Part shown: positions 1 to 11,980 of the stretch, one piece after another | Layout of the letters: each line of letters begins with the position of its first letter | Numbering within the stretch: position 1 is the stretch's first letter | Assembly (NCBI RefSeq): GCF_000220395.1 | Contig: NW_004086233.1 | Location: forward strand, 33,723-97,722 | Direction of reading: 5' to 3' | Source: Ichthyophthirius multifiliis | Lineage: Eukaryota > Ciliophora > Oligohymenophorea > Hymenostomatida | Length of the DNA: 64,000 bases | Program-made: the position numbers and the translations under genes | The notes under the pieces: model-generated | Seen by the model: only the letters and a program-made list of their open reading frames with translations | The model's database searches: none | What the model was told of the DNA's origin: nothing

Positions 1-1013
1 TTAAATTTTTTTTATACTTTTTTTTTTATTAATATTAATATTATTATTAATTTGATATATATTTTATTATTTATATTAAAAGTTTATATTTATTATATTT
101 TTCATTTTATTAATATTTTTTTTATATATAAAATTATTAGTATTGTAATATATATTTAATATTATTAATATATTTAATAATAATTTTTTTTTTATAAATT
201 TTTATAATTTTATAAATATTTTTTTTTATATTCATTTTTTTATTTCTAATAATTTAGTTTTTCCATTATATATGTCTTTGCTTCTTTTAACTTATTTTAT
301 TTTTATTAATTATACATTTATTTATCATTTATACTTAATTAAAATTTAAATCTTTAACAATTTATTATAATTATTATCTTTTTTTCTTATTTTTTTAATA
401 TATTTTTTTAATTTTATTTACTTATTTTTAAATTTCATTTTTTTTAGATTTGTTTTATATTATTTTTATATAATCTAATTATTTTTCGTCTAGTATGTTT
501 TATAAAATTTTATAGTTTCATAATTTCATGTTTTTTCTCTACTTTTTTTATTTTTATATAAAAAAATAAAATTTAAAATATTACCTTGATAAGTTTATTT
601 TTTTCATTATTTAAAATAAATATGATTTATCTTCATTTTCTTTTTTAATTATAATTATATAAAAAATAAAATTATCCAATTTCAAAGCGAAGTGGTGTTT
701 TTTTTTTTCTATACACGTTTAATGTAATTCGTCTATAAATATTTACATGTCTTTTGGTATTTTATTTTATTGTTTGCATAAAAATTAAATTACATTACAT
801 TTTTTTATTTCTCTAATTTTTTAGAAAATTAATATTCACAAGCTAAGATTGTGTATTATAAACTATATTTAAGTTATTTTAAAATTTTTTTTTGTTTAAG
901 AAAATTTATTTCCTTTTATTAAAAATAAAAAAATACTTAAAAATATTATTAAAATTCAATTTTAATTTAATATTTTATTTATTGTTACAATAGTTATTTT
1001 TAGAATAAACAAT
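1..1013. other. AT-rich region without a supported gene
   Basis: About 1 kb of poly-A/poly-T rich sequence. A slightly less AT-rich patch near 680-780 has no recognisable RNA fold or conserved peptide. I see no gene here. Confidence 0.5.
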
Positions 1014-2215
1014 ATGGTATTATCAGAAAATTTATATATTTATATATTTTAATTAAATGAACAATCAATATTAGTCAATAAAAAAATGTTTTCATTTCCT
1101 TAATTAGTATCAGTTTCTATAAAATACTTTTGAAAAATATCTTAGTATTAATTGAATTTAACTTATCAGCAAAATTATCTTAACTATTTTACAAATACAA
1201 ATTTATGTAATTTCTTTAGATTCAAATAAAATGGTAAAAATTAATAAACTAAAAAAAATCTATAGTTTTAATTACTAAAAGTTTTATTAATAAATTTAAT
1301 AGTTTTTAATTAATAAAAATAATAATTAGATTTCTATTAAGTATAAAAACTTATATGATGTTTTATATTTTTTATACGAATCTAAAATAAAATAAAAACT
1401 ATTAAATCCATATTTATACGTAAATAAAAAGAAATATGTTTAATTATAAATTAAAGAAGTTGTATAGATGATTTTATTTATTTGAGTAAAAGTTATTAAT
1501 TAGAATAAAGTTAAGTACAATATTTAAATAATATATATAGACATAAAAACTTTTATCATATTTAAAATTAAATAGTACATTTAAATATCTTTTTATTATA
1601 TTAAAAATAATTTTAAATAATAAAATAATGATTTAATATTATAATTTATTTAAATAAATAAAATAAAATTATTACATTATTTTAATTTTGTATAATTATA
1701 AAATAAAAATTAAGAATTTATTAAATTATTATCAAAATAAAATTTATTATAGAGCAAAAGCATTTATTGTATTAACAATAATATTAAATAATTATTAATT
1801 ATATAAATTGTTTATAAGCAAATCTGATTTATAATTTAAAATTTAATAATGTTATAGGGATAAAAGTTCAAAGTGAATTTAATAGCAAAAAAATATTTCA
1901 AATTATGTTTTGGTTTAGTAAATTTTCGAATGAAGTATAAATTAAATTAAGAAAAATTTAATTATTATATAGAGTAAGAATTAAATCAGAAAACATAATT
2001 TAAAAGTATTCATCTTGTCTCGAAAAAAAAACTAAAACAAAAGTCAATTATTAATAAATATATAATTCTATTAAAGAAATAAAAAAGAATTAGATAATTG
2101 ATTTTCGTCATAAAATATTAATAAAGGATATTATTTAAAAAATAAAGAAATAAAAATTAAAAAATATATAATTATATATAAATATATATAAATAAATAAA
2201 AAATTAATTTAAAAA
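1014..2215 (+). CDS. Unidentified protein, probable fragmented gene
   Basis: An ATG at about 1014 opens a short frame (MVLSENLYIY...). Long code-6 frames without TGA follow at about 1110-1470 and 1855-2150. The second reads through more than 100 codons with mixed composition, for example IMFWFSKFSNEV and KNQIIDFRHKIL, unlike the flanking low-complexity DNA. The frames differ between patches, so introns or base errors must separate them. I do not recognise a family. TGA is rare by chance at this base composition, so open frames are weak evidence; the case rests on amino-acid texture. Start, end and exon structure are all provisional. Confidence 0.3.
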
Positions 2216-2476
2216 TAAAAAATAAAATAATTTAGATTATAACTTTTATATATTATAAAACTAAAATTTTTTATTTTATGTATCTTTTATTTATATAAAA
2301 CAAAAAATACAAAGTAAATTATTTTTCTAAAAATTGGTAAAAAATTATTAATCAATTGAGAATATAAATAAATAATTATAGGTTTTTAAATGCTTTATAT
2401 AAATATTTGTTTTATTATAATATTAAAATCTGTTTGAAAAAGGATTTTTGTATATATATATATTAATTAATATAAA

Positions 2477-3803
2477 TCATAATTATTTAATTAAATCAAC
2501 AATATATTTAAATTTTTAATCATATAATACTTCCTAAACATCTAAATCTTATTCTGAAACTATGAATTTTTATTAAAATTATTAACTTAAATTATTTTTT
2601 TATTATTATTAATTTCTTTTATTGAATTATTTTTGTTTGCAAAAATCAGAGTTTTATAAGTTTTCTTAGTTTTTATTTATTTGAATTTTGGGGGATAATT
2701 ATTACTATTAAATATTTTTGCAAATAACCTATAAATTTTCAGTGATGCTTCTTTCTTTTAATACATTTTATTAACTATTTTATTACTAACAAAGTCTATT
2801 TATATTTTTTTATTAACTTTTTCTTTTTATCTATAATTATATATAATTTGTATTTTTATAATAAATTATAATATATTTTATAACATTTTAAGCTAATTAA
2901 TATGATTTTTTATTTATACACGGATAAAAAGGACATTAACTATCATATTTTTGTTTTCTTAAAGTACTTAACTTTTCATTATTCTCATCAATTTTTTTAT
3001 ATAACCTTTCAATTACATTTTCATTTAATTCCTTTTTAGTATTTTATATATTTTATTTTATTTATATACATTTTTCTGAACTATTTATTTTGATTTCTCA
3101 TTTATAATAGGTTTGAAAGTTACTTCTTTCATTTCTTGCTACTTTTTTTATATACTTTAAAATATAATTTTATGATTTTTTTTGTTATTCCATGAAATTA
3201 ATTATTATATCACTACTTCTTAAGATCTTTAGGGTGATTTATTAATAATTTTAGGTTTAAAGTCATAATCTGAGAAGTTTTAATTATCTTAATTTTATTA
3301 ATATTCGTTAATTTATTAATTTTAATGATTCTTCGAAAAATTTAAAAAACAATTATTCTTATTTTTTATATACTAAGCTGATTTATTATTTATTTATCTA
3401 TTTCTATTTCTCTCTGTATTAATTTGATTTTTAAAAGCTAGATTATTTTTAGACAGTTATAGTATTTAATTATTATTGAGATGATTTTTTATTTATTTAT
3501 TTTTTTCAATAAAATTTATCTTGTATTTTTTTATTTCTTAATCTTTTTTGTCTTTGATTCTATTTTATGAATTTTCCTAGAATTTTTAAGAAAATTTTAT
3601 TATTTTATTTTTATAAAATGACTATTTTTTTATAAATTATTTAATTCTGAAAAAAAAAAAAAAAAAAATTTTTAGTTTACTTCATTTTCACTATTTAATT
3701 ATTTTTGTGATAAATCAAATGAAAATGAGTTTTATTCCATTTTTTCTTAACTTTCTAGTAATTTTAAACAATTATATGCCTATAAAGCTGTTACTGATTT
3801 CAT
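2477..3803 (-). CDS. Coiled-coil protein with FxPxIN repeats (ciliate cytoskeletal type)
   Basis: Code-6 gene starting at ATG 3803 (MKSVTALQAYNCLKLLESQE). A probable 33-35 nt intron containing a run of T lies at about 3650-3685. The protein is rich in Q, K and N and carries three spaced copies of a short motif: FKPKIINKSPQ, FKPIINEKSKQ and FYPCINKKSYQ. A SWNNKKNHKII stretch sits between the first two. This pattern of an FxPxIN motif followed by KS occurs in many ciliate and flagellar coiled-coil proteins, so an axonemal or cortical role is possible but inferred. The C-terminus (VSEQDLDVQEVLYDQKFKY...) ends at TGA 2477-2479. A further small intron is likely near 2800-2880. The family is not named. 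Confidence 0.55.
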
Positions 3804-4062
3804 TATTTTAATAAAATATTAACTTTTTATTATTTTAACAAATTTTTATTATAAATTTTATTAACAAAAAAACAAAATATAATAATTATATATAAAAAAA
3901 ACAAAACAATAAACAAATATAAACTATTTACTTATATTTTTATAATTAAATTTTTAAAAAACATAAAATTATTCAAGAGTTTTATAAAGTGGTGAAATTA
4001 TAATAATTAAATATAAGCTTTAGATTTATTGAAAAAAATAAAATATATATATTTATATTTAT

Positions 4063-5125
4063 TCATTATTACACTTAATTTTTAAAATAAATTTTATAAA
4101 TAAAGCATTAAGATTATTTCCTATGATTATTTTATTTTTTCTCTTCATTTTGCACTTCTTCTATTTCATTTTGTTATTTTCTTTTTCTGTCTTTTCCTAA
4201 TCAACTTAATCGACTATTTTATTTTCATTATCTTATTCTTTATTTTCTTAATCATAATAATCTAATAAATTGTCTTAATTATTATTTTAATCTTCATTTC
4301 TATACAAATTCTCTTCAAATGACTTCCAATCAATAATATTACTAACAACAACTTCTTCTTGAATATTCTTTTTCATATTTTTAAGTTCTCTAAAAACATT
4401 AAGCAAAACAGTTTTATTTGTCATTGCTAAATTTAAATTTAAACCTCCTGAATAATGTCTTAATAGATTTGTAATTTAAGCTTCCAAAGAAAGATATTTT
4501 CTACAAATTTAAAATTAAAATTCATCGAAATCAAAACTATCTTTAAACATTTTATATCTTTCTTATAAATCTCCGAAACTAACTATAACAATACATCCAT
4601 TTTTTTTCATAACTCTTTTCATTTCTAAAAGCATTTTTTTAACAACTAATTCTCCTTCATTATCACAACTAATAGCATCTAAAGTTCCCTTTTTATATTT
4701 TTAATTATTTTCTTAATTAATTATTATTAATAGGATTCTTTTACCTTATCGAAAATTACATCAAAAGTTTCATTTTAATATGATAAATTAGTACAATCTT
4801 ATACTTCAAATATTAAGTTCTTCCCTTTTTTCTAACTATCCTTTTATAATTAATTAATTACTATATCAGATATATCAGTTGATAATAAATTATTATAACC
4901 ATCGTCGTACATTTATTCTGATAAAGGCGAATTACCACATCCTACCATTAATATTTTTAAATCTTTTTAAAATTAGAAGCATTTATCAAATACTTCTTTT
5001 AATTCTTTATAACCACAATACCAATCATAAAATGTTTCTTTTGATTCATATCTTTTATTCCAATAATCTTTTCTTTTATAATCTGGTTAACATAATTTTT
5101 ATTTTATTTCTTATTATTAATCCAT
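4063..5125 (-). CDS. METTL13/EEF1AKMT4-like class I SAM-dependent methyltransferase
   Basis: Starts at ATG 5125 (MDQQQEIKQKLCQPDYKRKD). The N-terminus gives the family signature YWNKRYE followed by FYDWYCGYKELK. Next come SAM motif I, LMVGCGNSPLSEQMYDDGY, and the acidic motif LLSTDISDIVI. The sequence FDVIFDK then GTLDAISCD is split by a 40-50 nt intron at about 4695-4742 (GTAAAAG...AAAAAG). The motifs match the EEF1AKMT4/METTL13 N-terminal group, known for methylating lysine or the N-terminus of elongation factor 1A; the substrate here is inferred. The tail is Q/N/E-rich. Its last 30 or so residues depend on a frame choice near 4160, and the TGA at 4063-4065 is the likelier end. The gene lies 82 bp downstream of the SNARE gene on the same strand. 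Confidence 0.8.
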
Positions 5126-5207
5126 TTTTATATATATATATATATATTTTTTTATATAAATATTTTTATTTTATTAAATATATTTCTTTAAAAACTTTTT
5201 TTTTTTG

Positions 5208-6235
5208 TCACAAAAAAAATATTTTATATACACATATAATTATGCATAATGCAATAAAAAATGATATTATAATTTATCTTTTAAATTATGCGAAATGAAT
5301 TTTTTCTAAAATTTTTTCTATTTAAGGAATCGATTCTATTTTAATTAAAAAAATCATTTATTTTGTTTCGATATAAAAATAAAATATTTACTTGATAAAT
5401 TTACAACTTTTTAATTTACGTTCCTAAGTGAACTATTTTAACTAAAAAGTGAATTTTTTATATTAATTGCAGTCCTTTAAAAAATAAAGATTAAATTATT
5501 TTTATATTTTTTATTTTTTACAAAATAATGTCATTAGTTTAATATAATGATTAATTTAAAATGTTTGCGTCATTTATAAGTATATTTTCTTCTTCATTTT
5601 TTTATAAAATTCCATTTTCTTTTTAATTTAAAGGTTTAATGTTCATAGATTCATTAAATAAACTAATTTTTTACTAATTAAATTCTAATGATTACTTATT
5701 TTTATTATTAAGAAAAAAAATTGTATTTTATTTACTTGAAGTCTTTTATGTTCCTTTATATGATCTATTTGTATTTCTCTAAATCTTTTAAGCATGTTTT
5801 ATTATATATACAATTATTTTTCATCTTATTTCAAATTTTTACTTTCTAATAAATTATCTATCTTTAATAATTAATTTAAAAATTATTAAATTATGAAATA
5901 ATTAATATATTCATCTACCTATCTTAAAAGTATTTATATTTATCTATCTTAATCTTTGCACTCTTATGTTAAACCTTATAAAATTTATTATTATTTTTGG
6001 TGATTTTTATCTAATTGAGAACTCTCGTAATCTAATTTACTTTTATATATATATATATATTTTTTATTTTTATTCAAATAATAAAATGAGTATAATATAT
6101 ATTTTTTTATTAAATATACTCATTAAAGCTTATTTATTTTGAAATTTTAAAAGAAGTATTACTTAATTAATTAAGTTTTTATTTCAAATTATTTTCATAG
6201 ACATAATATTACTTTTTAAATGATTCCCAGTTCAT
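5208..6235 (-). CDS. Golgi Qb-SNARE, GOS28/GOSR1-like
   Basis: Starts at ATG 6235 with MNWESFKKQYYVYENNLK, matching the GOS28 N-terminal helix. About four short introns split it, for example near 6045-6110, 5715-5755, 5490-5530 and 5350-5400. The middle is coiled coil (NMLKRFREIQIDHIKEHK). The SNARE helix reads SLFSQNSSLRNVNQKV...LSKSIPQIEKILEKI. The likely zero-layer Gln follows FS and is encoded by TAA. A C-terminal anchor (IIISFFIALCIIICVYKIFF) ends two residues before TGA 5208-5210. A tail-anchored single helix after the SNARE motif is the expected architecture for a Golgi/ER fusion protein. Its family role is transport within the Golgi and from the ER; this is inferred from similarity recognised by eye. 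Confidence 0.7.
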
Positions 6236-7090
6236 TTTTATTTTTTAAAGTTTAATTATTAAATAAAATTATAAAAAGCATATATATATATAATAACAAA
6301 AAAAATTAAAAAAATATTATAGAATATAATATTTCATAATTAAAAATAATATTTAATAAAAAAAATTTAGATTAATCTTAATTTTTTAATATAATATTTT
6401 ATTTTATTTTTAAACTCAATAAAAAAATAAAGGCCATTTTATATTATTCTTGAATTTTTTTATTGTAGATTCATTTTTTAAATAAAATTAAAGAAACAAA
6501 AAAAAAAGTTTAAATAAATAAATTAGAAATTTTATTAAAATAACAAATAAATATTTATTTTTAAATTATTATCTATAAGATAAAATGTTATTTTTTAATT
6601 TTTTTTTTAAAAAAATCAATTATTACATTTAATTTTACGATAAAAGGAATTATAATAGTAATACATTATTACTATTTCGAACCTTTCCTATTAATAAAGT
6701 TAAAGAAATAATTCAACTTAAATTATATAAGCAATTTCTACTAAAAATAAAAAGGTTTTTCTCTCTATTAATATTTATATCCCAAGTTTAAAAATAATAT
6801 AAAAGTTTATTATAAACCCATAAAAAATAACTAAAAATATATATAATATAAATTAGAATAATTAATTTAAAATAAACTATTATGTTTTGCTTTAAAATAT
6901 ATATTTCTAAGTATATAATCTATATAGATATTAAAAGAAAAGAATAATTTTTTTTTTAAAAAAAAAAGATAGAAAAAATAAAATTTATAAATATATTAAA
7001 TTAAATTTTAAAAATGTTTTTAATCATTTCTTTTTATATTCGTTTATGATAAAAAGTTTAAACTTATTCTTTTAACTAATTTTATAAAAA

Positions 7091-7092
7091 TG

Positions 7093-7138
<46 letters not shown>
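7091..7138. repeat. (AAT)n microsatellite
   Basis: About 15 uninterrupted AAT/ATA units. It lies upstream of a patch that might be coding, so it could encode Asn or Gln, but no gene is established. Confidence 0.9.
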
Positions 7139-7140
<2 letters not shown>

Positions 7141-7658
7141 TATATTTTAATAAATAAAAATTACAATCATCTAATAAATTTAAAAATAAATATATTTATA
7201 ATAAACAAAATATAAAAATCAATCTTTATCAAATTTGAATAATCAAGAAAATACGACTAAACATTAAAATATTACTGTTTTAACTATAAATATCTTAACT
7301 TTTATTACTTTTTTAATCTATAATTCAAAATAATAAAAGATAAATTGTAAAAAAAAAAATATTTATTATTTATTAATTTTTAATAAATTATTTTTTTATA
7401 TTATTAATCTTTTTTAAAATCATTTTAATAAAATATTATATTATTTAAAACAATATTAAATACTAAAAGGAATGAATTGATATTATATATTTAATAATAT
7501 TTATTTTACTTTTAAGAAATAAATATATTCAAAGAATAAAAATAAGTAAAAAAACTTTTAAAAATATTTTAAAAATATATGTATATAAAAATAACATTAT
7601 AAACAATTATTACGTTAATATTAATTATATAATAAAAAACACTTAAAATATTTTTATT

Positions 7659-7814
7659 ATGAATAAAATTCGCAATATAACAATTTTATTAATGGTAATA
7701 ATAATTTCTTTAGTATATTATTTAAGAATATAAAACTAATTACAATCTTTATTTTTATTTTTTTATATATAATATCAAATATAAAAAAACAAAAATTAAA
7801 CATTCATAAACTGA
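7659..7814 (+). CDS. Possible 51-residue protein with N-terminal hydrophobic helix
   Basis: A code-6 frame from ATG 7659 to TGA 7812-7814 begins MNKIRNITILLMVIIISLVY and continues Q/N-rich. The basic start plus hydrophobic run resembles a signal anchor or the first exon of a secreted protein. It is short and lies in AT-rich DNA, so chance is a real alternative. Confidence 0.18.
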
Positions 7815-8887
7815 TAAAATAATTGATTTTTTACATGTATATATATATTACTTTATTTTAGATTTTAATATTTAATAATTTTCATAACCTTTTTTTTACA
7901 AAAACATGATTTAATAAAAGAGATATTACTTTTCAAAGGATATTATTTATTATTTCACACATGTAACTTATTTATAAAAACATATTTATGGAAGTTAATT
8001 GTAATTAACCAAATATATAAAGAGTATATAAAAACAAATATTATCTATCTTTTTAGCATCTCTAAACCCAAATAATTATTTATTTAATATTTTTAGAAAT
8101 TTTATTATTTTTTATAATTGAATGATCTAATAAAAAATAAAACAAAAACACGTAATTTTGTCTTTTTATTATAATAATATTATCTTAATCTAATTGAATT
8201 TATTTTTATAGAGAAAAATTTAAATCTAGTATTTATCTGATTATATGAGATTAATATACTATAACTATTATTATTAATCTTAAAAATATAAAGAATTAAT
8301 TTTATAAAAGATTATAAAAATTAATNTAAATAAAAAAATATTTTTAAATATAAATAAACTAATAAAGTAAATTAATGATGCAATAAAATAATAAGATTCA
8401 AAACTTATATATATATATATATAAATATATATATATATAAAATATTAGTAAATAAACGATTAAATTTCATTAAAGACTATTTTTCATTTAATTTATTAAT
8501 TTTTGTTTGCTTAATAGAATTTATATATATATATTTTAAAAAATAAAACATAAAACTAATAATAATAAATTTTTATTATTATTTTTTATAAAATTAATTA
8601 ATTTATTTTACAATTTTTAAATATATTTATATATTAATTTTTTTATATTTTATTATTATAAAATAATTTATAGTTTTTCATTTTTATAAATTAGAATTAA
8701 ACTAATATTTTGATTTCCTTGCATCTTTAAAATTTGCAATTTATTTTTTTACTTTGAAATATATTTTTAATCATTGAATTAACTTTTACTTATTCAAAAA
8801 AAAGTAGTTATTTATTTAACTTTATTTTTTTTATTATTTTAAATTTATTTAATCGATAAAGAGAATTGATTTAAATTATATTATTTT

Positions 8888-8938
8888 AAAGTCTTTTTAA
8901 GCCTTTTACAAATAATTAATAAAAGGTTAAAGACTTTG
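8888..8938. other. Imperfect inverted repeat (hairpin)
   Basis: The left arm AAAGTCTTTTTAAGCCTTTT is matched by a right arm ending AAAAGGTTAAAGACTTTG, with a short A/T loop between. The stem has small bulges. There is no neighbouring gene end to make it a terminator, and its function is unknown. Confidence 0.5.
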
Positions 8939-9894
8939 TATGTTTTTTAATATAATTTTATCTAAATTTTACATAAATATTTTAGAATTATATGAATATC
9001 TATTTTAAATAAATTTAATATAATTTCAATAAAATAAATTTGTTTTTGTTTTGTATTAATATTTTATTTTTAACTTCATTTTATCATTTAGATAATTAAG
9101 TTGTTGAATATGTTTTATTAATCACAAAACAATTGTATCAATTAAAAAATTAAAAATATAAATAAAAAAAGTTATTAATATTGCGATTATAAACTCATAA
9201 AAATCATATTATTAATAATGATACTATATAAATTTAAATAAATGAATTTATTTATTATTATTATCAAAAAAAATCAAACTTTTCAATTATTTAAAATGAT
9301 ATTAGAATATTGTGATAACCAACCTTAAAATTATTTACTTTTTAAAGATATTAAAATAAATTTTTGGATAGATTTTTTATTTTATTTTTTTTCAATTTTT
9401 TATTTTATTTACAAATATAATTAATGTAAATTATTTTTAAAATTTTAATTTTATTTTATAATTTAAATATTAATTTTTTTAGATATAAAATTGTAATTTT
9501 ATTACAATTGAGAAAATATAAAGTAAAAAGAAAATAATAAATAAGTAAATAATTGTAAATATATTACTCTTTATATTTATTTATATTAAATAAATTATAA
9601 AATTATGATATTTATATATAATAAATTATAAAAATGACAATTATATTTAAAAATATATATTATTTATATATATATATATATTAACCTTTGATATTACAAT
9701 ATTATTATAAAAAAAATAATTTTATATATTATCCAAAAAAAAAAAAAAAAGCATTTTGATAATCTAAAAGTAATTTTTTTTCAATAAATTATTATAAAAA
9801 ATTAATTATCAAATCTTAAAATTATATATGGGCTTGAAATTATATTTATATTTTTTATAAATTAAAATTAATTAGTATTTAATTTATTTTTTTT

Positions 9895-10637
9895 ATGAAT
9901 TAATCATTATAAATAATAAATGTAAAGAATAAAAAAGGCAGACCAAAAGGCTCTTAAAACAAAATTAAAGTTGAATAGGAAGAAATAGCAAAGTTAAATA
10001 TATCAATAATAAATAAAAACTTTAATATCAATGCATTTTAAACATAAATAGAAAAATATTAGAATTAAATTTGTAAAAAGAGCATTTATTTATAATGACA
10101 CCTAAGAATATTAAATGCAATTATCAATTCGAAATAATAGTTAATTATTAAAATTTTAATAAGTTAAATATAATAATATTTCTTTAATAATAAATATTTA
10201 ATTATATATAAAAAATAAAAGATATATGAGCATTGTTCCTAAGTTAAACCTTGATTTTAAACCTTATTTTCCTGGATTCCTACTATAAATTGATTATGTA
10301 TAAATATTCTTTAAATAAACTATTATAAAGTAGCTTTAATTAAAAATATAAATAAAAAGGAAGATTACTTAAAAAATGAAAAGATGTATTATAATGATCA
10401 TTTGACAAAATTAAATGAAATATAAATTAAGAAATAAAATATTTTAGTAATTTTTTTATTTCACAATATAAATATATTAAATTTTTTTAAATAAAAATAA
10501 ATAATAATATAAATTATTTGCACGTAATTTTTTAAATTTTTTCTGTAGTAAAACAAAAAAAGGCTATAAATATGAAAAAAAAAAATTTTTTACATAGAAT
10601 TTTTTTATAATAATACAGAAAAAAATAAGAAATGAAT

Positions 10638-10677
<40 letters not shown>

Positions 10678-11471
10678 ATATAATATATAATATAAAAATA
10701 TATATTTGCTTAAATTCTTTATATATATTTTTTAATTTTTATATATACTAAATATAATTAGTAAGAAATTTGTCCTGAAATAGAAAACACTTATTGCAAT
10801 TTATGTAATTGCATTTTTTATTAATATAATTAAGTAAAATAAAAAATATTTAAAATATTAAATCTTTTATTATTTTTTTAAAAAAATATAAGCATATAAA
10901 ATCAGATTTACATAAAAAAAGTTATTAAAATAATACATTTGCAAAAAAATTATAGAAAACAGATTAATTTTTACTTTATTTTAATAAGACATAAATACTA
11001 TATAATGATGTGTTTTGTGAAGATTAAAAAAAAAAACTAAACAAATAGTTCTTATAATAATCAGCTAAGCTATTTATTATTGGAAGCTTCATCTAATATT
11101 TAATGTAAAAAAAGTTAAATTTTAGCTTAACTTGTATATTATATAAATTAATAGTTAATTAAGATATATCAGAAAAATAATTTAACACAATAAATAAATA
11201 TAATATAGATTATCCCAAATATATAAATGAATTCTTGCTAAAATAAAAAGCTTTTAATAATTTAAATAATTAAAATTAAGTATTATATAATATTTAAAGA
11301 AATAATTATCAAGATTAATATGAAATACTAAAATAATATTAATACAATAATAAATATTTATTTTAAATAAATCAATAATTTTATTAGAAAAATTTTTAAA
11401 TATAACAATCTTAAAAATCTTTAATCTAAAATAAAATAAATAATAAAATAAATTATAACAAAAAAAGATGA
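9895..11471 (+). CDS. AT-hook containing protein, multi-exon, provisional model
   Basis: From ATG 9895 the frame reads MNQSLQIINVKNK and then KGRPKGSQNKIK, a clear AT-hook core (GRP flanked by basic residues), which binds the minor groove of AT-rich DNA. Further coding-like blocks follow on the same strand. One is at about 10230-10300 (IVPKLNLDFKPYFPGF). Another is at about 10345-10440 (KEDYLKNEKMYYNDHLTK), ending at a GTAATT donor whose intron runs to TAG near 10548. A Cys-rich snippet at 10765-10815 reads CPEIENTYCNLCNC. A long frame spans about 11005-11471 (LFIIGSFIQYLMQKKLNF...YPKYINEFLLKQK) and ends at TGA 11469-11471. Frames are not continuous between blocks, so the blocks may be one gene with introns and base errors, or two. 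Nuclear DNA binding is inferred from the AT-hook only. Confidence 0.4.
10640..10672. repeat. (AT)n dinucleotide repeat
   Basis: A run of about 15 AT units, followed by degenerate TATA-rich sequence to about 10700. It probably lies within an intron of the AT-hook locus. Confidence 0.85.
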
Positions 11472-11782
11472 AATTTTAAAATTTTATTTAATAAGATAAC
11501 TTTAAAAGAAACGATTTGATATAAAAATATAATAAATAAATTAGTAAAAAAAGATTAATAAATAAAAATTAGAAATAAGTAAAATAAAAAAATGAAATAA
11601 AAAAAAAAACAATGAAAAATGAAAAAAATAATAAAAAAAATAATTAATATAAAAAAAAAATAATAAAATAATATATAATATTAAATTAAAACATTAAATA
11701 ATGTATATAAAAAAATATGAAATTAAAAAATACATATATATTATCAATGCTAATAAAATACAAAATAAATTATATAAATTAA

Positions 11783-11791
11783 TAAATAAAA

Positions 11792-11826
<35 letters not shown>

Positions 11827-11828
11827 AT
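11783..11828. repeat. (AAAT)n microsatellite
   Basis: About 10-11 tandem AAAT units, in the intergenic space beyond the stop of the SPRY gene. Confidence 0.85.
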
Positions 11829-11980
11829 TAATATATAATTCTTTTTTTACAAATGTTTTTTTTTTCAAAATATATATTATTAAAAATTTTTTTTAATCAT
11901 ATTATTAAATTTTTTTTTTTATTTTTAATAATTTTTTTTTTTTAAATTAACAATAATTTATTATTTAAAACATATTTTTT

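Larger units (their letters stand above)
6236..9894. other. Long AT-rich interval, no firm gene
   Basis: Mostly A/T low-complexity sequence, with one ambiguous base (N) at 8326. Patches at about 6640-6800 and 7200-7280 are richer in C/G and translate into protein-like text in code 6 (for example NQSLSNLNNQENTTKHQNIT). No start, exon structure or family could be established, so they are not called as genes. Confidence 0.4.

Noticed and set aside
670-780. tRNA or small RNA gene
   Set aside because: Slightly higher G/C content attracted attention, but no cloverleaf, A/B box pair or T-run termination in the right order is present.
4879-5298. Plus-strand standard-code ORF of 139 aa
   Set aside because: It is antisense to the METTL13-like and SNARE genes and translates to I/F/Y/N low complexity; the minus-strand code-6 frames carry conserved motifs.
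7083-7290. Poly-Q/poly-N protein starting at the AAT repeat
   Set aside because: The phase that would give readable downstream text has TGA directly before the repeat, and no start or intron rescues it.
10640-10720. Replication origin or scaffold attachment site based on the AT run
   Set aside because: AT runs of this kind occur throughout the window, so there is nothing specific to support an origin.
11005-11260. HECT ubiquitin-ligase N-lobe
   Set aside because: LFIIGSFIQYLMQKKLNFSL and the following YKLIV pattern resemble HECT, but the frame ends at 11471 with no C-lobe or catalytic Cys block, so the resemblance is not enough to name it.
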